The position numbers and the translations under genes were made by a program. Shown here in pieces: positions 1-9,361 of a DNA stretch of 64,000 nucleotides. Origin of the DNA: Saccharibacillus deserti (GTDB lineage: Bacteria; Bacillota; Bacilli; Paenibacillales; Paenibacillaceae); contig NZ_JABJVN010000002.1 of NCBI RefSeq assembly GCF_013618475.1, positions 868,001 to 932,000 of the forward strand, written 5' to 3'. The notes under the pieces were generated by a model. The model ran no database searches. It was not told where the DNA came from and saw nothing but the letters and a program-made list of their open reading frames with translations. The first letter of the stretch is position 1. Each line of letters starts with the position of its first letter.

Positions 1-87
1 GTTCAACGGCACGAATCGGATCCGGATCCGGATCTTTCGATCATTCGCGAAGCCGATACATGGGCGCGGCGGATCGCTGCCGAATAA
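1..87 (+). CDS. dxr: 1-deoxy-D-xylulose 5-phosphate reductoisomerase, C-terminal end (partial)
   Basis: The frame open from the first base encodes 28 residues and ends in TAA at 85-87. Its tail, with IIREADTWARRIAAE, resembles the last helix of Dxr, where an acidic EADxWAR-like motif closes the protein. Dxr makes MEP in the non-mevalonate isoprenoid pathway. The identification also rests on position: in Bacillus and Paenibacillus dxr lies directly before rseP, as here (108-base gap). The rest of the gene lies outside the window, so the call depends on a short motif and synteny only. Confidence 0.65.
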   Translation, partial: VQRHESDPDPDLSIIREADTWARRIAAE

Positions 88-194
88 TCGGCAATCCGGA
101 GTCTGACAAACCGAATACGGCTTCTCTATTTTGCCGTCCGGAAGTAAAGCCTTAACGGATTCGGGCTACACGAACAGGGAGGATCAGACCAGAC

Positions 195-1481
195 ATGATG
201 ACACTTCAGATCGTTGTGCTTACCGTAATGATGTTTTTCATCGTCGTTACGGTGCACGAATGGGGACATTACTTTTTTGCCAAGCGCGCGGGAATTCTCG
301 TCCGCGAGTTTGCGATCGGCTTCGGTCCCAAGCTGTTTTCTTATAAACGAGACGAAACGGTCTTCACCCTGCGTCTGCTGCCGCTCGGCGGCTATGCGAG
401 GATGGCCGGAGACGATCCGGAACTCGATCCGATCCAGCCGGGGCAGACTATTGCCGTGCGGCTGTCGGACGAAGGACTCGTCAAAAAAATTTATCTTGAC
501 CGTCTCGATACCCGGCGGAATGTAGTGATCGGCGAGATCGAGTGGATGGACATCGAAGAGCGGATGCAAATCCGGTTGAATGTCGACGGGGAGACGCAGC
601 ATCTCGAAGTGGATCGCAAAGCGGACATCGTGACGCGCGGACAAGAGCTCCAGGTTGCGCCAAAAGATCGCCAATTCCGCAGCAAAAGCGTTGGTAAAAG
701 AGCGCTGGCGATTTTTGCCGGACCGATGATGAACTTCGTTTTGGCCTTCGTCCTGTTCCTGATTTATGTTCAGGTCGCGGGAGTACCGGACGAAAATGCA
801 ACAGGTGTCAAAGTTTCGAGCGTGGTCGCGGGTACGCCTGCAGCTGCTGCGGGACTTCAAGAAGGCGATATTGTGCAGTCGATCGACGGACAGCCGGTTG
901 ACGGCGACTTGTCCAAAGTCACGACGCTGATCAACGCTTCGGGCGGTCAAGAAGTCCAAATGTCGGTTGAACGCGGCGGAGAAGCCGTACAGATTCCGGT
1001 TACCCCGAAAAAGGTGACGGCGGAAGACGGACGCGAAGTGCTTCAGGTCGGTATTGCGCTGGGGCAGCTCAAACGTACGGCTTCCTTTACGGAAACGTTC
1101 CAGTTTGCGGGCGAGTCTTTCCAGAAAGGCAGCACGGCCATTCTGGATGCGCTTCGCCGCCTGGTATTTGAACGTTTCGATATCAATCAGCTGGCCGGCC
1201 CTGTGGGTACGCTTCAGGCAACCGGACAGATCGCCAGCCAGGGGATCGACCAGATGATTCTGTGGACGGCTCTTGTCAGTATCAACCTTGGTATTTTCAA
1301 TCTGCTGCCGATTCCGATGCTCGACGGCAGCCGCCTGATCTTCCTTGCGATCGAAGCGATACGCAGAAGACCGATCGATCCGAACAAAGAAGGCATCGTT
1401 CACTTCGTCGGCTTCGCGCTTATCTTCCTGCTGATGATCGCAGTGACCTACAACGACATTTTGCGCATTATCAACGGATAA
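195..1481 (+). CDS. rseP: RIP zinc metalloprotease, site-2 protease family (RseP/RasP)
   Basis: A 428-residue integral membrane protease of family M50, matching the usual RasP length (about 420). It cuts transmembrane segments of anti-sigma factors and remnant signal peptides. The zinc motif HEWGH lies near residue 22 in the first membrane helix. A second hydrophobic stretch follows near residue 180, then a PDZ-like domain at about residues 200-290, then the C-terminal helices holding the third ligand region, here read as MLDGSRL rather than the more common LDGG form. The ATG at 195 follows an AGGGAGG-like site at about 177-183. It sits between dxr and proS as in Bacillus. Confidence 0.95.
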   Translation: MMTLQIVVLTVMMFFIVVTVHEWGHYFFAKRAGILVREFAIGFGPKLFSYKRDETVFTLRLLPLGGYARMAGDDPELDPIQPGQTIAVRLSDEGLVKKIYLDRLDTRRNVVIGEIEWMDIEERMQIRLNVDGETQHLEVDRKADIVTRGQELQVAPKDRQFRSKSVGKRALAIFAGPMMNFVLAFVLFLIYVQVAGVPDENATGVKVSSVVAGTPAAAAGLQEGDIVQSIDGQPVDGDLSKVTTLINASGGQEVQMSVERGGEAVQIPVTPKKVTAEDGREVLQVGIALGQLKRTASFTETFQFAGESFQKGSTAILDALRRLVFERFDINQLAGPVGTLQATGQIASQGIDQMILWTALVSINLGIFNLLPIPMLDGSRLIFLAIEAIRRRPIDPNKEGIVHFVGFALIFLLMIAVTYNDILRIING

Positions 1482-1516
1482 TTTTGTGAGACCCCAAATA
1501 AGTAAGCAAGGGTTAA

Positions 1517-1554
1517 GAACCGGCCCTGCCGCCCTGGAGCGGCAGAAGCGGTTC
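1517..1554 (+). promoter_or_regulatory. Two-part hairpin in the proS leader
   Basis: Between rseP and proS the arms GAACCG (1517-1522) and CGGTTC (1549-1554) enclose a perfect seven-base inner stem, CTGCCGC against GCGGCAG, with a six-base loop. No U-tract follows, so it is not a classical terminator. It could be an RNA processing site or a translational control element 23 bases before the proS start. No T-box motif was found here. Confidence 0.5.
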
Positions 1555-1577
1555 GCTTGATAAACGGAGGGAAACCC

Positions 1578-3035
1578 ATGGCAAGCGACAAACAGGATAA
1601 GCAGTTCGTTACCGAAATCACACCGCAGAGCGAAGATTTTTCGCGCTGGTATATCGATGTCATCAAAAAAGCCGAACTGATGGATTATGCGCCGGTTCGC
1701 GGCTGTATCGTATTCCGTCCGGACGGTTATGCGATCTGGGAACATATTCAGCAGGAAATGGACCGTCGATTCAAAGAAACGGGCCATCGCAACGCCTACT
1801 TCCCTATGCTGATTCCCGAAAGCTTTTTCCAAAAAGAAAAAGAACATATCGAAGGATTCAACCCGGAGCTGCCGTTCGTTACGGAAGCCGGCGGCGATAT
1901 TCTGGAAGAGCGTCTGGCGGTACGTCCGACTTCGGAAACGATGTTCGGTCATATGTACTCCAAGTGGATCAAGTCGTATCGCGACCTTCCGGTACTGATC
2001 AATCAATGGGCCAATGTCATGCGCTGGGAAAAGCGGACGATGCCGTTCCTTCGTACCAGCGAATTCCTGTGGCAGGAAGGCCATACGGCGCACGAAGGCG
2101 AGAAGGACGCACGCGAAGAAACGATGCGCATGCTTGAACTGTACCGCGACTTCGCCGAAGATTATTTGGCACTGCCGGTAATCATGGGCCAGAAGACGCC
2201 TTCCGAGAAATTCGCGGGCGCCGTGGACACGTTCTCGATCGAAGCGATGATGAAAGACGGCAAAGCGGTTCAAGCCGGAACCTCCCATTATATGGGAACT
2301 AACTTTGCCAAAGCTTTCGAGATTCAGTATCTGAACCGGGATAACGAACTTGAATTGGCGCATACCACTTCCTGGGGAACCAGTACCCGGCTGATCGGCT
2401 CGCTTATTATGGCGCACGGCGACGACCGCGGGCTTGTTCTTCCTCCAAAAGTGGCGCCGACACAGGTCATTCTGATTCCGATCGGGCCTCCAAAAATGCG
2501 CGACATGGTCATCGAGCGTGCGGACGCTTTGTTTGCGGAGCTTAAGGCTGCCGGTATCCGGGTGAGTATGGATGACCGCGCCGATGTGCGTCCGGGCTGG
2601 AAGTTTAACGAATACGAGATGCGCGGCGTACCGGTGCGGATCGAGATCGGACCGCGCGATATCGAAAACGGCGTCTGCCTGCTGGCTTCGCGCCTGGGCG
2701 GCGACAAACTGACGGTTCAGCTGGACAACGTGGTTGCCGAAGTTCAGCAGCTGCTGGAAGACATTCAAAAAGGAATGTTCCAGCGCGCGCTCGAGTTCCG
2801 CAGCGAACATTTCCATTCCGTGGACAACCTGGACGAAATGCGTACGCAGATGGAAGCGAAACGCGGATTCTTCCTCGCCGGCTGGTGCGGAAGCGAAGCC
2901 TGCGAAGAAACGGTGCGTGCCGAAACGGGCGCGACAAGCCGCAACATTCCGTTTGATCCCCAAGAACGCAAATCGGCCTGCGTGGCCTGCGGAGAAGCGG
3001 CCAAACACACGGTCGTATTCGCCAAAGCCTATTGA
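1578..3035 (+). CDS. proS: Prolyl-tRNA synthetase, short archaeal/eukaryotic-like type
   Basis: Class II aminoacyl-tRNA synthetase that charges tRNA-Pro. At 485 residues it is much shorter than the usual bacterial ProRS (about 565) that carries an inserted editing domain, and it fits the archaeal-like class. The C-terminus supports this: two cysteine pairs (in GWCGSEAC and CVACG) that can bind zinc, and a final tyrosine in the ending AKAY, typical of that class. The ATG at 1578 was chosen because GGAGGG lies seven bases upstream; an in-frame TTG at 1557 has no comparable site. Lacking the insertion domain, it may depend on free-standing editing factors (inference). Confidence 0.95.
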   Translation: MASDKQDKQFVTEITPQSEDFSRWYIDVIKKAELMDYAPVRGCIVFRPDGYAIWEHIQQEMDRRFKETGHRNAYFPMLIPESFFQKEKEHIEGFNPELPFVTEAGGDILEERLAVRPTSETMFGHMYSKWIKSYRDLPVLINQWANVMRWEKRTMPFLRTSEFLWQEGHTAHEGEKDAREETMRMLELYRDFAEDYLALPVIMGQKTPSEKFAGAVDTFSIEAMMKDGKAVQAGTSHYMGTNFAKAFEIQYLNRDNELELAHTTSWGTSTRLIGSLIMAHGDDRGLVLPPKVAPTQVILIPIGPPKMRDMVIERADALFAELKAAGIRVSMDDRADVRPGWKFNEYEMRGVPVRIEIGPRDIENGVCLLASRLGGDKLTVQLDNVVAEVQQLLEDIQKGMFQRALEFRSEHFHSVDNLDEMRTQMEAKRGFFLAGWCGSEACEETVRAETGATSRNIPFDPQERKSACVACGEAAKHTVVFAKAY

Positions 3036-3119
3036 TCCGAATTTTCGGCGGATCGGGCAAAGACGCATCAGACCGGGCCGGTACGGCCGGACAACCGGAT
3101 GAAGACGGGCTCGGAATAA

Positions 3120-3172
3120 AGCTTCCGGCGGCGGGCAAAGTTTGAAGCCCTCCGCGGAAGCTCTTCGTTTTT
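3120..3172 (+). terminator. Rho-independent terminator after proS
   Basis: Left arm AGCTTCCG (3120-3127) pairs with CGGAAGCT (3155-3162), and the inner bases GCGGCGGGC and GCCCTCCGC extend the stem to about 16 pairs with one bulge and one mismatch. A T-rich run follows at 3163-3172. It separates proS from polC. Confidence 0.75.
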
Positions 3173-3194
3173 AAGAAACAAAGGGGGACAGACG

Positions 3195-6100
3195 ATGAGT
3201 GAGACGGCGGAGCGCAGACAGCGGCTCGAACTGCTGATGAGGCAGGCCGAGATGCCGGCCAGCGCGGCGGACCCTTATTTTAACGACGGCTATATCGACC
3301 GGGTAGAAATCAGCCGCTCGAACCGGGATTGGAAAATCGTAATTGCCAAAGACACTCTGGTACCCGCGCAGATCTATCGGACATTTTGTCTGCAGATTCA
3401 AGAGCGGCTCAAACATATCGCCAAGATCCGGTTCTTGTTCCAATACACGGGCGAGGATCGGCAGAGCGAAATTGTGGACGAATATTGGAAGCTGTTCATC
3501 GAATGGGCCCAGCGGGAGATTCCTTCGGTTAACGGCTGGATGGCGAGATCCCGTGCCGTGACGCAGGGGACGGTCACGACGGTTTCTTTTTCCGATGCCA
3601 CATCGCTTGAACTTGGCCGCAAACGGAACATTGACCGCGCACTGACCGATTTTTACGCCAAATATTTCGGACTCCAGCTTCAGGTCAAGTTGACCGTAGG
3701 CGAAGAAGAAGGCGCCGCCGCGGCTGCCAAAGCCGAATTCGACGAGATGCGCCGGCGCGACGAACTGGCTGCAATCGAAAAGATGATGGCCGAGATCGAT
3801 GCCGAAGTCAGTGCCGGAGAAGGCAGCGAAGACGACGAGAATATCAAGCTCCAGGTCGGATACGATATTCGCGACGAAGCGATTCCGCTGCAGAATCTTC
3901 AGGACGAAGAGAAGAAAGTGACCATCCAAGGCCTGATCTTTGGATTGGAGAGCAAGGAACTCCGCAACGGCAGCACTTTGTTCACCTACTATCTGACCGA
4001 CTACAGCGATTCGCTGCAGATGAAGATGTTTGCCAAGAACAAAGAGGACCTCAAAGTAATGAGCCTGCTGGCCAACGGGAAATGGGTCAAAGCGCGCGGA
4101 CGCGTAGAGCTGGACCGTTTCATGCAGATTCCGGAACTTGTCATGATCCCTTCGGATCTGATGGAAATCAAGACGCCGCCGATCCGAATGGACAAAGCGG
4201 ACGAAAAACGGGTCGAATTCCATCTGCACACGAAGATGAGTACGATGGATGCCGTTTGTTCGATCGAAGAATATGTCAAGCGCGCGGCAAAATGGGGCCA
4301 TAAAGCGATTGCGGTCACCGACCACGGCGGCGTGCAGTGTTACCCGGATGCGGCCAAGGCGGCTAAGAAAAACGGGATCAAAATGATCTACGGCGTCGAA
4401 GCCAATGTCGTGAACGATGCGGTGGCGGTTGTCTTGAATCCCCGCGAAGAAGAACTGAAGTCGGCAGAGTATGTCGTATTCGATATAGAAACCACCGGCC
4501 TGTCGATCACGCAGAACAAGATCATCGAAATTGCGGCGGTCAAAATGAAAGGCGGACAGGAGACGGGACGGTATTCCACTTTTGTCGATCCGCACGAGCG
4601 GATTCCTTACCATATCCAGCAGCTGACCAATATTACCGACGATATGGTGCGGGGCGCGCCCGAAATCGACAGCGTAATCCGCGAGTTCGTGGAGTTTGCC
4701 GGCGACGGCGTACTCGTTGCGCACAACGCGCGCTTCGATATGGGCTTTATCCAGGCAACGCTCAAAGGCTTCGGTCTGCCGGAGCTTCATAACCCGGTAC
4801 TCGATACGCTGGAAATGGCACGTCTGCTGCACCCGTCGATGAAAAACCACCGTTTGAATACACTGGCAACCAAATATAAAGTGGCTCTTGAAAGCCATCA
4901 CCGCGCTATTGACGATACGATTGCGCTCGGCGGCATTTTGAACGGACTGATCGACGAAGCCGTCAAAGAACGCAATTTGAAAAACCTGAGCCGGCTGAAC
5001 GATTTTGTCGGCAAAGATTTATCCAACTCGCGCCCGTTCCACTGCGGGATCTACGCGTTGAACAATGTAGGCAAAAAAAATCTGTACAAGCTCATTTCCA
5101 TGTCCCATACCGAGCATTTCAAACGGGTCCCCTGCATACCGAAGTCGAAGCTTGAGAAAATGCGCGAAGGCCTGCTGATCTTGTCGGGCTGCGAAAAAGG
5201 CGAGTTTTTCGAAGCGGTACTCAACAAAACGGTCGAAGAAGCGGAAGAGATCGCGCAGTTCTACGATATTTTGGAGATCCAGCCGCTGACCATGTACATG
5301 CATTTGGTGGACAAAGGACTTGTCGGAAGTGCCGAAGAACTGAAGATTGCGGTTGAAAAAGTGTGCAAGATCGGCAGCAAGCTGAACAAGCCGGTCGTGG
5401 CGACAGGCAATGCGCATTATCTCGATCCCCGGGATAAGCTGTACCGCGATATTACCATTCACGGCATCACGGGCTTCAGCCCGCTCAAAGACCAGAACAA
5501 ACCCGACGCGCACCTGCGGACAACCGAAGAAATGCTGGAGGAATTCAAGTTCCTGGGCGCGGAGAAAGCGAAAGAAGTCGTGGTCACCAATACGTCCGAG
5601 CTGGCCGACCGGTTCGAAGAGCTCAAACTGTTCCCTTCCGAACTGTATACGCCCGTCATCGAAGGGGCCGATCAGGAAATTCGCGATACGTGCTATTCGA
5701 CGGCCAGGGCCATGTACGGAGACGAACTGCCTGAAGTCATTGTCGCGCGGCTCGAAAAAGAGCTGGGCCCGATCATCAAGTTCGGTTTCTCCGCCAACTA
5801 TCTAATCTCCGAGCGGCTTGTGAAAAAGTCGAACCAGGACGGTTATCTGGTTGGTTCGCGGGGTTCGGTCGGCTCGTCCGTCGTCGCAATGTTCCTCGGA
5901 ATTTCCGAGGTCAATCCGCTGCCGCCGCACTACATCTGCCGCAATTCCGAATGCAAGCACAGCGAGTGGTTTTTGGACGGCAGCGTAAGAAGCGGATTCG
6001 ATATGCCCAACAAGACCTGCCCGGACTGCGGTTCGACCATGCTGGGCGAAGGACACGATATTCCGTTCGAGACGTTCCTGGGCTTCAAAGGCGACAAGGT

Positions 6101-7526
6101 TCCCGATATCGACTTGAACTTTTCGGGTGAGTACCAGCCGCAGGCGCATAACTTTACCAAAGTCATGTTCGGTCCGGATAACGTATTCCGTGCAGGAACG
6201 ATCGGTACGGTTGCGGAGAAGACCGCGTTCGGTTTTGCCAAAAAGTATGAAGAAGAGCACCAGAAACGCTGGCGTTCGGCGGAACTGAACCGGCTCGCCG
6301 CCGGCTGTACAGGAGTCAAACGAAGTACCGGCCAGCACCCGGGCGGTATCGTCGTTCTGCCGGATTACATGGAGATCGAAGACATTACGCCGGTTCAATT
6401 CCCGGCCGACGATGTAAATGCGGAATGGAAAACGACCCATTTCGATTATCACGCTTTTGACGAAAACCTGCTGAAGCTCGATATTCTCGGTCACGATGAT
6501 CCGACTATGATGCGGATGCTGCAGGATCTCACCGGCGTCGATCCGACGAGCATTCCGATGAACGATCCCAAGGTCATGAGCATGTTCAATTCGACGGAAG
6601 CGCTTGGCGTCACGCCCGAGCAGATCCGCACGCCGGTCGCAACGTACGGGGTGCCGGAAATGGGAACGAAGTTCGTACGGCAGATGCTGATCGAAGCCAA
6701 GCCGTCGAGCTTCGCGGATTTGCTGCAGATCTCGGGACTGTCTCACGGAACGGGCGTATGGCTCGGCAACGCCGACCAGCTCATCAAGAACGGGACCTGC
6801 AACATCAAGACCGTTATCGGCTGCCGGGACGATATCATGCTGTTCCTGATCTACAAAGCGGGCATGGATGCGGGGCTTGCCTTCAAGATCACGGAGAGCG
6901 TACGTAAAGGCAAAGGGTTGTCCCAAGAATGGATCGACGAAATGAAGCGCTGCAAAGTGCCGAACTGGTACATCGATTCCTGTCTCAAAATCCAGTATAT
7001 GTTCCCGAAAGCGCACGCGGCCGCCTATGTTATCTCGGCTGTTCGTACGGCCTATTTCAAGCTGTACCATCCGATCGAATATTACGCGACTTATTTCTCC
7101 GTCCGCGCCGCGGACTTCGATATCGAACTGTTCTGCCAGGGATACGAAGCGATCGGCCGCAAAATCGTCGAGATCGAGCAGAAAGGCTTCCAGGCGCTGC
7201 CGAAAGAAAAAGCGATGCTGCCGATTCTGGAAATGGCGCTCGAAATGACGGCCCGCGGTTTCACGTTCAAGACGATCGACCTGTACCACTCGGATGCCAA
7301 CAAGTTTACCGTCGACGGAACGAGCCTCTTGTTCCCGTTCTCGGCGCTTGCGGGTCTCGGCGAAAATGCGGCCAAGAGCGTTGCGGCTGCGCGCGACCAC
7401 GGCGAATTCCTGTCGATCGAAGACTTCCAGCAAAAATCGAAAGCTTCGAAAACGATCATCGAACTGCTCAACCAATTGGGCTGTTTCCGGGGACTTCCCG
7501 AGAGCAACCAGCTGTCGCTGTTCTGA
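3195..7526 (+). CDS. polC: DNA polymerase III alpha subunit, Gram-positive PolC type
   Basis: The replicative polymerase of low-GC Gram-positives, 1443 residues (B. subtilis PolC is about 1437). Visible parts in order: an N-terminal domain; an OB-fold at about residues 240-330; the PHP domain starting near residue 335 (EFHLHTKMSTMDA), split by an inserted DEDDh 3'-5' exonuclease beginning with FDIETTG near residue 427; and the polymerase core with PDIDLNFSGEYQ near residue 968. A cysteine cluster precedes the catalytic aspartates. The exonuclease inside the PHP domain is the hallmark separating PolC from DnaE. The ATG at 3195 follows AAAGGGGGA. It is a one-gene unit between a terminator and the rimP promoter. 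Confidence 0.98.
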   Translation: MSETAERRQRLELLMRQAEMPASAADPYFNDGYIDRVEISRSNRDWKIVIAKDTLVPAQIYRTFCLQIQERLKHIAKIRFLFQYTGEDRQSEIVDEYWKLFIEWAQREIPSVNGWMARSRAVTQGTVTTVSFSDATSLELGRKRNIDRALTDFYAKYFGLQLQVKLTVGEEEGAAAAAKAEFDEMRRRDELAAIEKMMAEIDAEVSAGEGSEDDENIKLQVGYDIRDEAIPLQNLQDEEKKVTIQGLIFGLESKELRNGSTLFTYYLTDYSDSLQMKMFAKNKEDLKVMSLLANGKWVKARGRVELDRFMQIPELVMIPSDLMEIKTPPIRMDKADEKRVEFHLHTKMSTMDAVCSIEEYVKRAAKWGHKAIAVTDHGGVQCYPDAAKAAKKNGIKMIYGVEANVVNDAVAVVLNPREEELKSAEYVVFDIETTGLSITQNKIIEIAAVKMKGGQETGRYSTFVDPHERIPYHIQQLTNITDDMVRGAPEIDSVIREFVEFAGDGVLVAHNARFDMGFIQATLKGFGLPELHNPVLDTLEMARLLHPSMKNHRLNTLATKYKVALESHHRAIDDTIALGGILNGLIDEAVKERNLKNLSRLNDFVGKDLSNSRPFHCGIYALNNVGKKNLYKLISMSHTEHFKRVPCIPKSKLEKMREGLLILSGCEKGEFFEAVLNKTVEEAEEIAQFYDILEIQPLTMYMHLVDKGLVGSAEELKIAVEKVCKIGSKLNKPVVATGNAHYLDPRDKLYRDITIHGITGFSPLKDQNKPDAHLRTTEEMLEEFKFLGAEKAKEVVVTNTSELADRFEELKLFPSELYTPVIEGADQEIRDTCYSTARAMYGDELPEVIVARLEKELGPIIKFGFSANYLISERLVKKSNQDGYLVGSRGSVGSSVVAMFLGISEVNPLPPHYICRNSECKHSEWFLDGSVRSGFDMPNKTCPDCGSTMLGEGHDIPFETFLGFKGDKVPDIDLNFSGEYQPQAHNFTKVMFGPDNVFRAGTIGTVAEKTAFGFAKKYEEEHQKRWRSAELNRLAAGCTGVKRSTGQHPGGIVVLPDYMEIEDITPVQFPADDVNAEWKTTHFDYHAFDENLLKLDILGHDDPTMMRMLQDLTGVDPTSIPMNDPKVMSMFNSTEALGVTPEQIRTPVATYGVPEMGTKFVRQMLIEAKPSSFADLLQISGLSHGTGVWLGNADQLIKNGTCNIKTVIGCRDDIMLFLIYKAGMDAGLAFKITESVRKGKGLSQEWIDEMKRCKVPNWYIDSCLKIQYMFPKAHAAAYVISAVRTAYFKLYHPIEYYATYFSVRAADFDIELFCQGYEAIGRKIVEIEQKGFQALPKEKAMLPILEMALEMTARGFTFKTIDLYHSDANKFTVDGTSLLFPFSALAGLGENAAKSVAAARDHGEFLSIEDFQQKSKASKTIIELLNQLGCFRGLPESNQLSLF

Positions 7527-7564
7527 AAAAGAGCGCAGCGGCGGCGTTTGTAAAGCCTCCGTAC

Positions 7565-7593
7565 TTGTCACCATCAAGGGTTTATGGTATAAT
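7565..7593 (+). promoter_or_regulatory. SigA-type promoter of the rimP-nusA-infB operon
   Basis: TTGTCA (7565-7570) and a perfect TATAAT (7588-7593) are separated by exactly 17 bases. Transcription would start near 7600, leaving a leader of about 130 bases before rimP. Confidence 0.85.
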
Positions 7594-7643
7594 ACGAGTA
7601 GGATTTTGGAGTTAGACACAGCGGGAGATAGATCTTTGTGTAG

Positions 7644-7670
7644 AGAGTGGGGCAACCCACTCTTTACTTT
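7644..7670 (+). promoter_or_regulatory. Leader hairpin with GCAA tetraloop before rimP
   Basis: AGAGTGGG (7644-7651) and CCCACTCT (7656-7663) form a perfect eight-base stem closed by a GCAA (GNRA) tetraloop, followed by the T-rich TTACTTTT. It looks like a leader terminator or attenuator. Similar GAGAGTGGG hairpins precede rimP/nusA operons in other Firmicutes (recollection of a family pattern, not searched). Feedback by NusA or a processing role is possible. Confidence 0.6.
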
Positions 7671-7733
7671 TGGGCTGATATCTTCTGCGCCGCCCTTGCG
7701 GACGGAACCTGACAACGCTTGGAGGGTGAATGC

Positions 7734-8195
7734 TTGAGCACACCGAAGATTAAAACAACCGTAGAAGAAATGATCGAACCGTATTTGATCGAACAAGGAT
7801 TCGAATTGGTGGATGTGGAGTATGTCAAAGAAGGCGGAAGCTATTTCCTTCGGATCTACGTCGACAAAGAAGGCGGCATCGACATCGACGACTGCGGACT
7901 GATCAGCGAGTACATGAGCCAGAAACTGGACGAGAACGACCCGATCGACGAGGCGTACTTCCTGGAAGTATCGTCGCCTGGCGCCGAACGGCCGCTGAAA
8001 AAAGCGGAAGACGTGCTGAAATCGGTCGGCAAGGACGTTTTCGTAACGACTTACGAAGCGATCGGCGGATCCAAGGAATTCGAAGGCAAGCTGCTTTCGT
8101 TTGAGAACGGAGAACTTGTGATCGCCATCGGGAAGAAGCAGGCGACCGTGCCTTACGACAAGGTCGCCAGTGCCAGACTGGCTATTATTTTCTAA
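7734..8195 (+). CDS. rimP: Ribosome maturation factor RimP
   Basis: A 153-residue protein (typical RimP about 150-156) needed for 30S subunit maturation. It shows the two-domain RimP layout: an alpha/beta N-domain with FELVDVEYVKEGG and the characteristic VSSPGAERPLKK segment at the domain junction, then an SH3-like C-domain. The TTG at 7734 was chosen because GGAGGGTGA ends five bases before it; an in-frame TTG at 7719 lies upstream of that site, and the ATG at 7730 is out of frame. It is the first gene of the nusA-infB operon. Confidence 0.95.
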   Translation: MSTPKIKTTVEEMIEPYLIEQGFELVDVEYVKEGGSYFLRIYVDKEGGIDIDDCGLISEYMSQKLDENDPIDEAYFLEVSSPGAERPLKKAEDVLKSVGKDVFVTTYEAIGGSKEFEGKLLSFENGELVIAIGKKQATVPYDKVASARLAIIF

Positions 8196-8230
8196 ATATA
8201 GATAGTCCTGAAAGGGGGAGCGTTGGGGAA

Positions 8231-9328
8231 ATGAGTACGGATTTCATAGAGGCTTTGAACGAGCTTGAGCGCGAGAAGGGAATCAGCAAGGAAATTCTTT
8301 TTGAAGCGATCGAAGCGGCGTTGATCTCCAGTTACAAGCGCAATTTCAATACGGCTCAGAATGTGCGTGTGGATATGAATCGCAATACTGGGGTAATCAA
8401 AGTATATGCGCGCAAATTGGTTGCAGAGGAAATTCTCGACGACAGAACCGAAATCTCGCTCGAAGGCGCACGGGAAATCAACCCGCACCTGCAGATCGAC
8501 GATATCGCGGAAATCGAGGTTACGCCTCGCGATTTCGGCCGTATCGCCGCTCAAACGGCGAAACAGGTCGTGACGCAGCGTATACGGGAAGCCGAACGCG
8601 GTCTGATCTACAATGCGTTCGTCGACAAGACCGAAGATATCGTGACCGGTACGGTGCAGCGCATGGATGCCCGTAATCTCTACGTCGATCTCGGCAAGAT
8701 CGAAGCGGCACTGCCGCTGACCGAATTGATGCCGGGAGAGAAGTTCGCGCATAACGAACGGATCAAAGGGTATATTACCAAAGTGGAGAACACCACCAAG
8801 GGACCACAAATCATTTTGTCGCGGACTCATCCGGGATTGTTGAAGCGTTTGTTCGAACTCGAAGTGCCCGAGATTTTCGACGGAGTCGTCGAAATCAAGT
8901 CGGTCGCCCGCGAAGCGGGATTCCGCTCCAAGATTGCGGTTTACTCACGCAATCCCGAAGTGGATCCGGTCGGCTCGTGCGTGGGTCCCAAGGGTGTCCG
9001 CGTACAGACGATCGTAAACGAGCTGCGCGGAGAGAAGATCGATATCGTCAACTATTCCGAGAGCGTGGAAGACTATGTGGCCAATGCCCTTAGTCCGTCC
9101 AAGGTTATCGAAGTCGAAGTGTTCGAAGCCGAGAAAATGGCCCGCGTGATCGTGCCGGACTATCAGTTGTCGCTTGCCATCGGAATCAAAGGCCAAAATG
9201 CACGCCTTGCGGCGAAGCTGACGGGCTGGAAAATCGATATCAAGAGTGAAACGCAGGCGGAGGAAGAGTTCGGCAGAGCGCGCACGTACGACAGCGAAGT
9301 TTCGCAGGACTCCGCGTCCTTCGACTGA
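8231..9328 (+). CDS. nusA: Transcription termination/antitermination factor NusA
   Basis: A 365-residue RNA polymerase-binding factor, close to B. subtilis NusA (371). Domain order: N-terminal polymerase-binding domain (residues 1-125), S1 RNA-binding domain (about 130-200, starting EDIVTGTVQRM), then two KH domains (about 200-345), with the KH1 signature GSCVGPKGVRVQ and KH2 SLAIGIKGQNARLAA. It lacks the C-terminal acidic repeats of enteric NusA, as usual in Firmicutes. The ATG at 8231 has a GGGGGAG/GGGGAA site upstream. It lies 35 bases after rimP in the same operon. Confidence 0.97.
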   Translation: MSTDFIEALNELEREKGISKEILFEAIEAALISSYKRNFNTAQNVRVDMNRNTGVIKVYARKLVAEEILDDRTEISLEGAREINPHLQIDDIAEIEVTPRDFGRIAAQTAKQVVTQRIREAERGLIYNAFVDKTEDIVTGTVQRMDARNLYVDLGKIEAALPLTELMPGEKFAHNERIKGYITKVENTTKGPQIILSRTHPGLLKRLFELEVPEIFDGVVEIKSVAREAGFRSKIAVYSRNPEVDPVGSCVGPKGVRVQTIVNELRGEKIDIVNYSESVEDYVANALSPSKVIEVEVFEAEKMARVIVPDYQLSLAIGIKGQNARLAAKLTGWKIDIKSETQAEEEFGRARTYDSEVSQDSASFD

Positions 9329-9361
9329 TAGCCGGATTCGGCGAAAGCGGGGGATTCAAAC

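Noticed and set aside
17-34. Three tandem GGATCC-like units near the left edge
   Set aside because: They encode an Asp-Pro run in the dxr C-terminus and are too short to be a meaningful repeat element.
1482-1577. Possible T-box before proS
   Set aside because: No TGGNACCGCG motif or specifier-type structure, and the gap is too short.
126-3068. Open frame of 980 codons on the minus strand over rseP and proS
   Set aside because: It lies antisense to two well-supported genes, starts outside any ribosome binding site and has the arginine/histidine/phenylalanine-rich composition typical of a shadow frame in GC-rich DNA.
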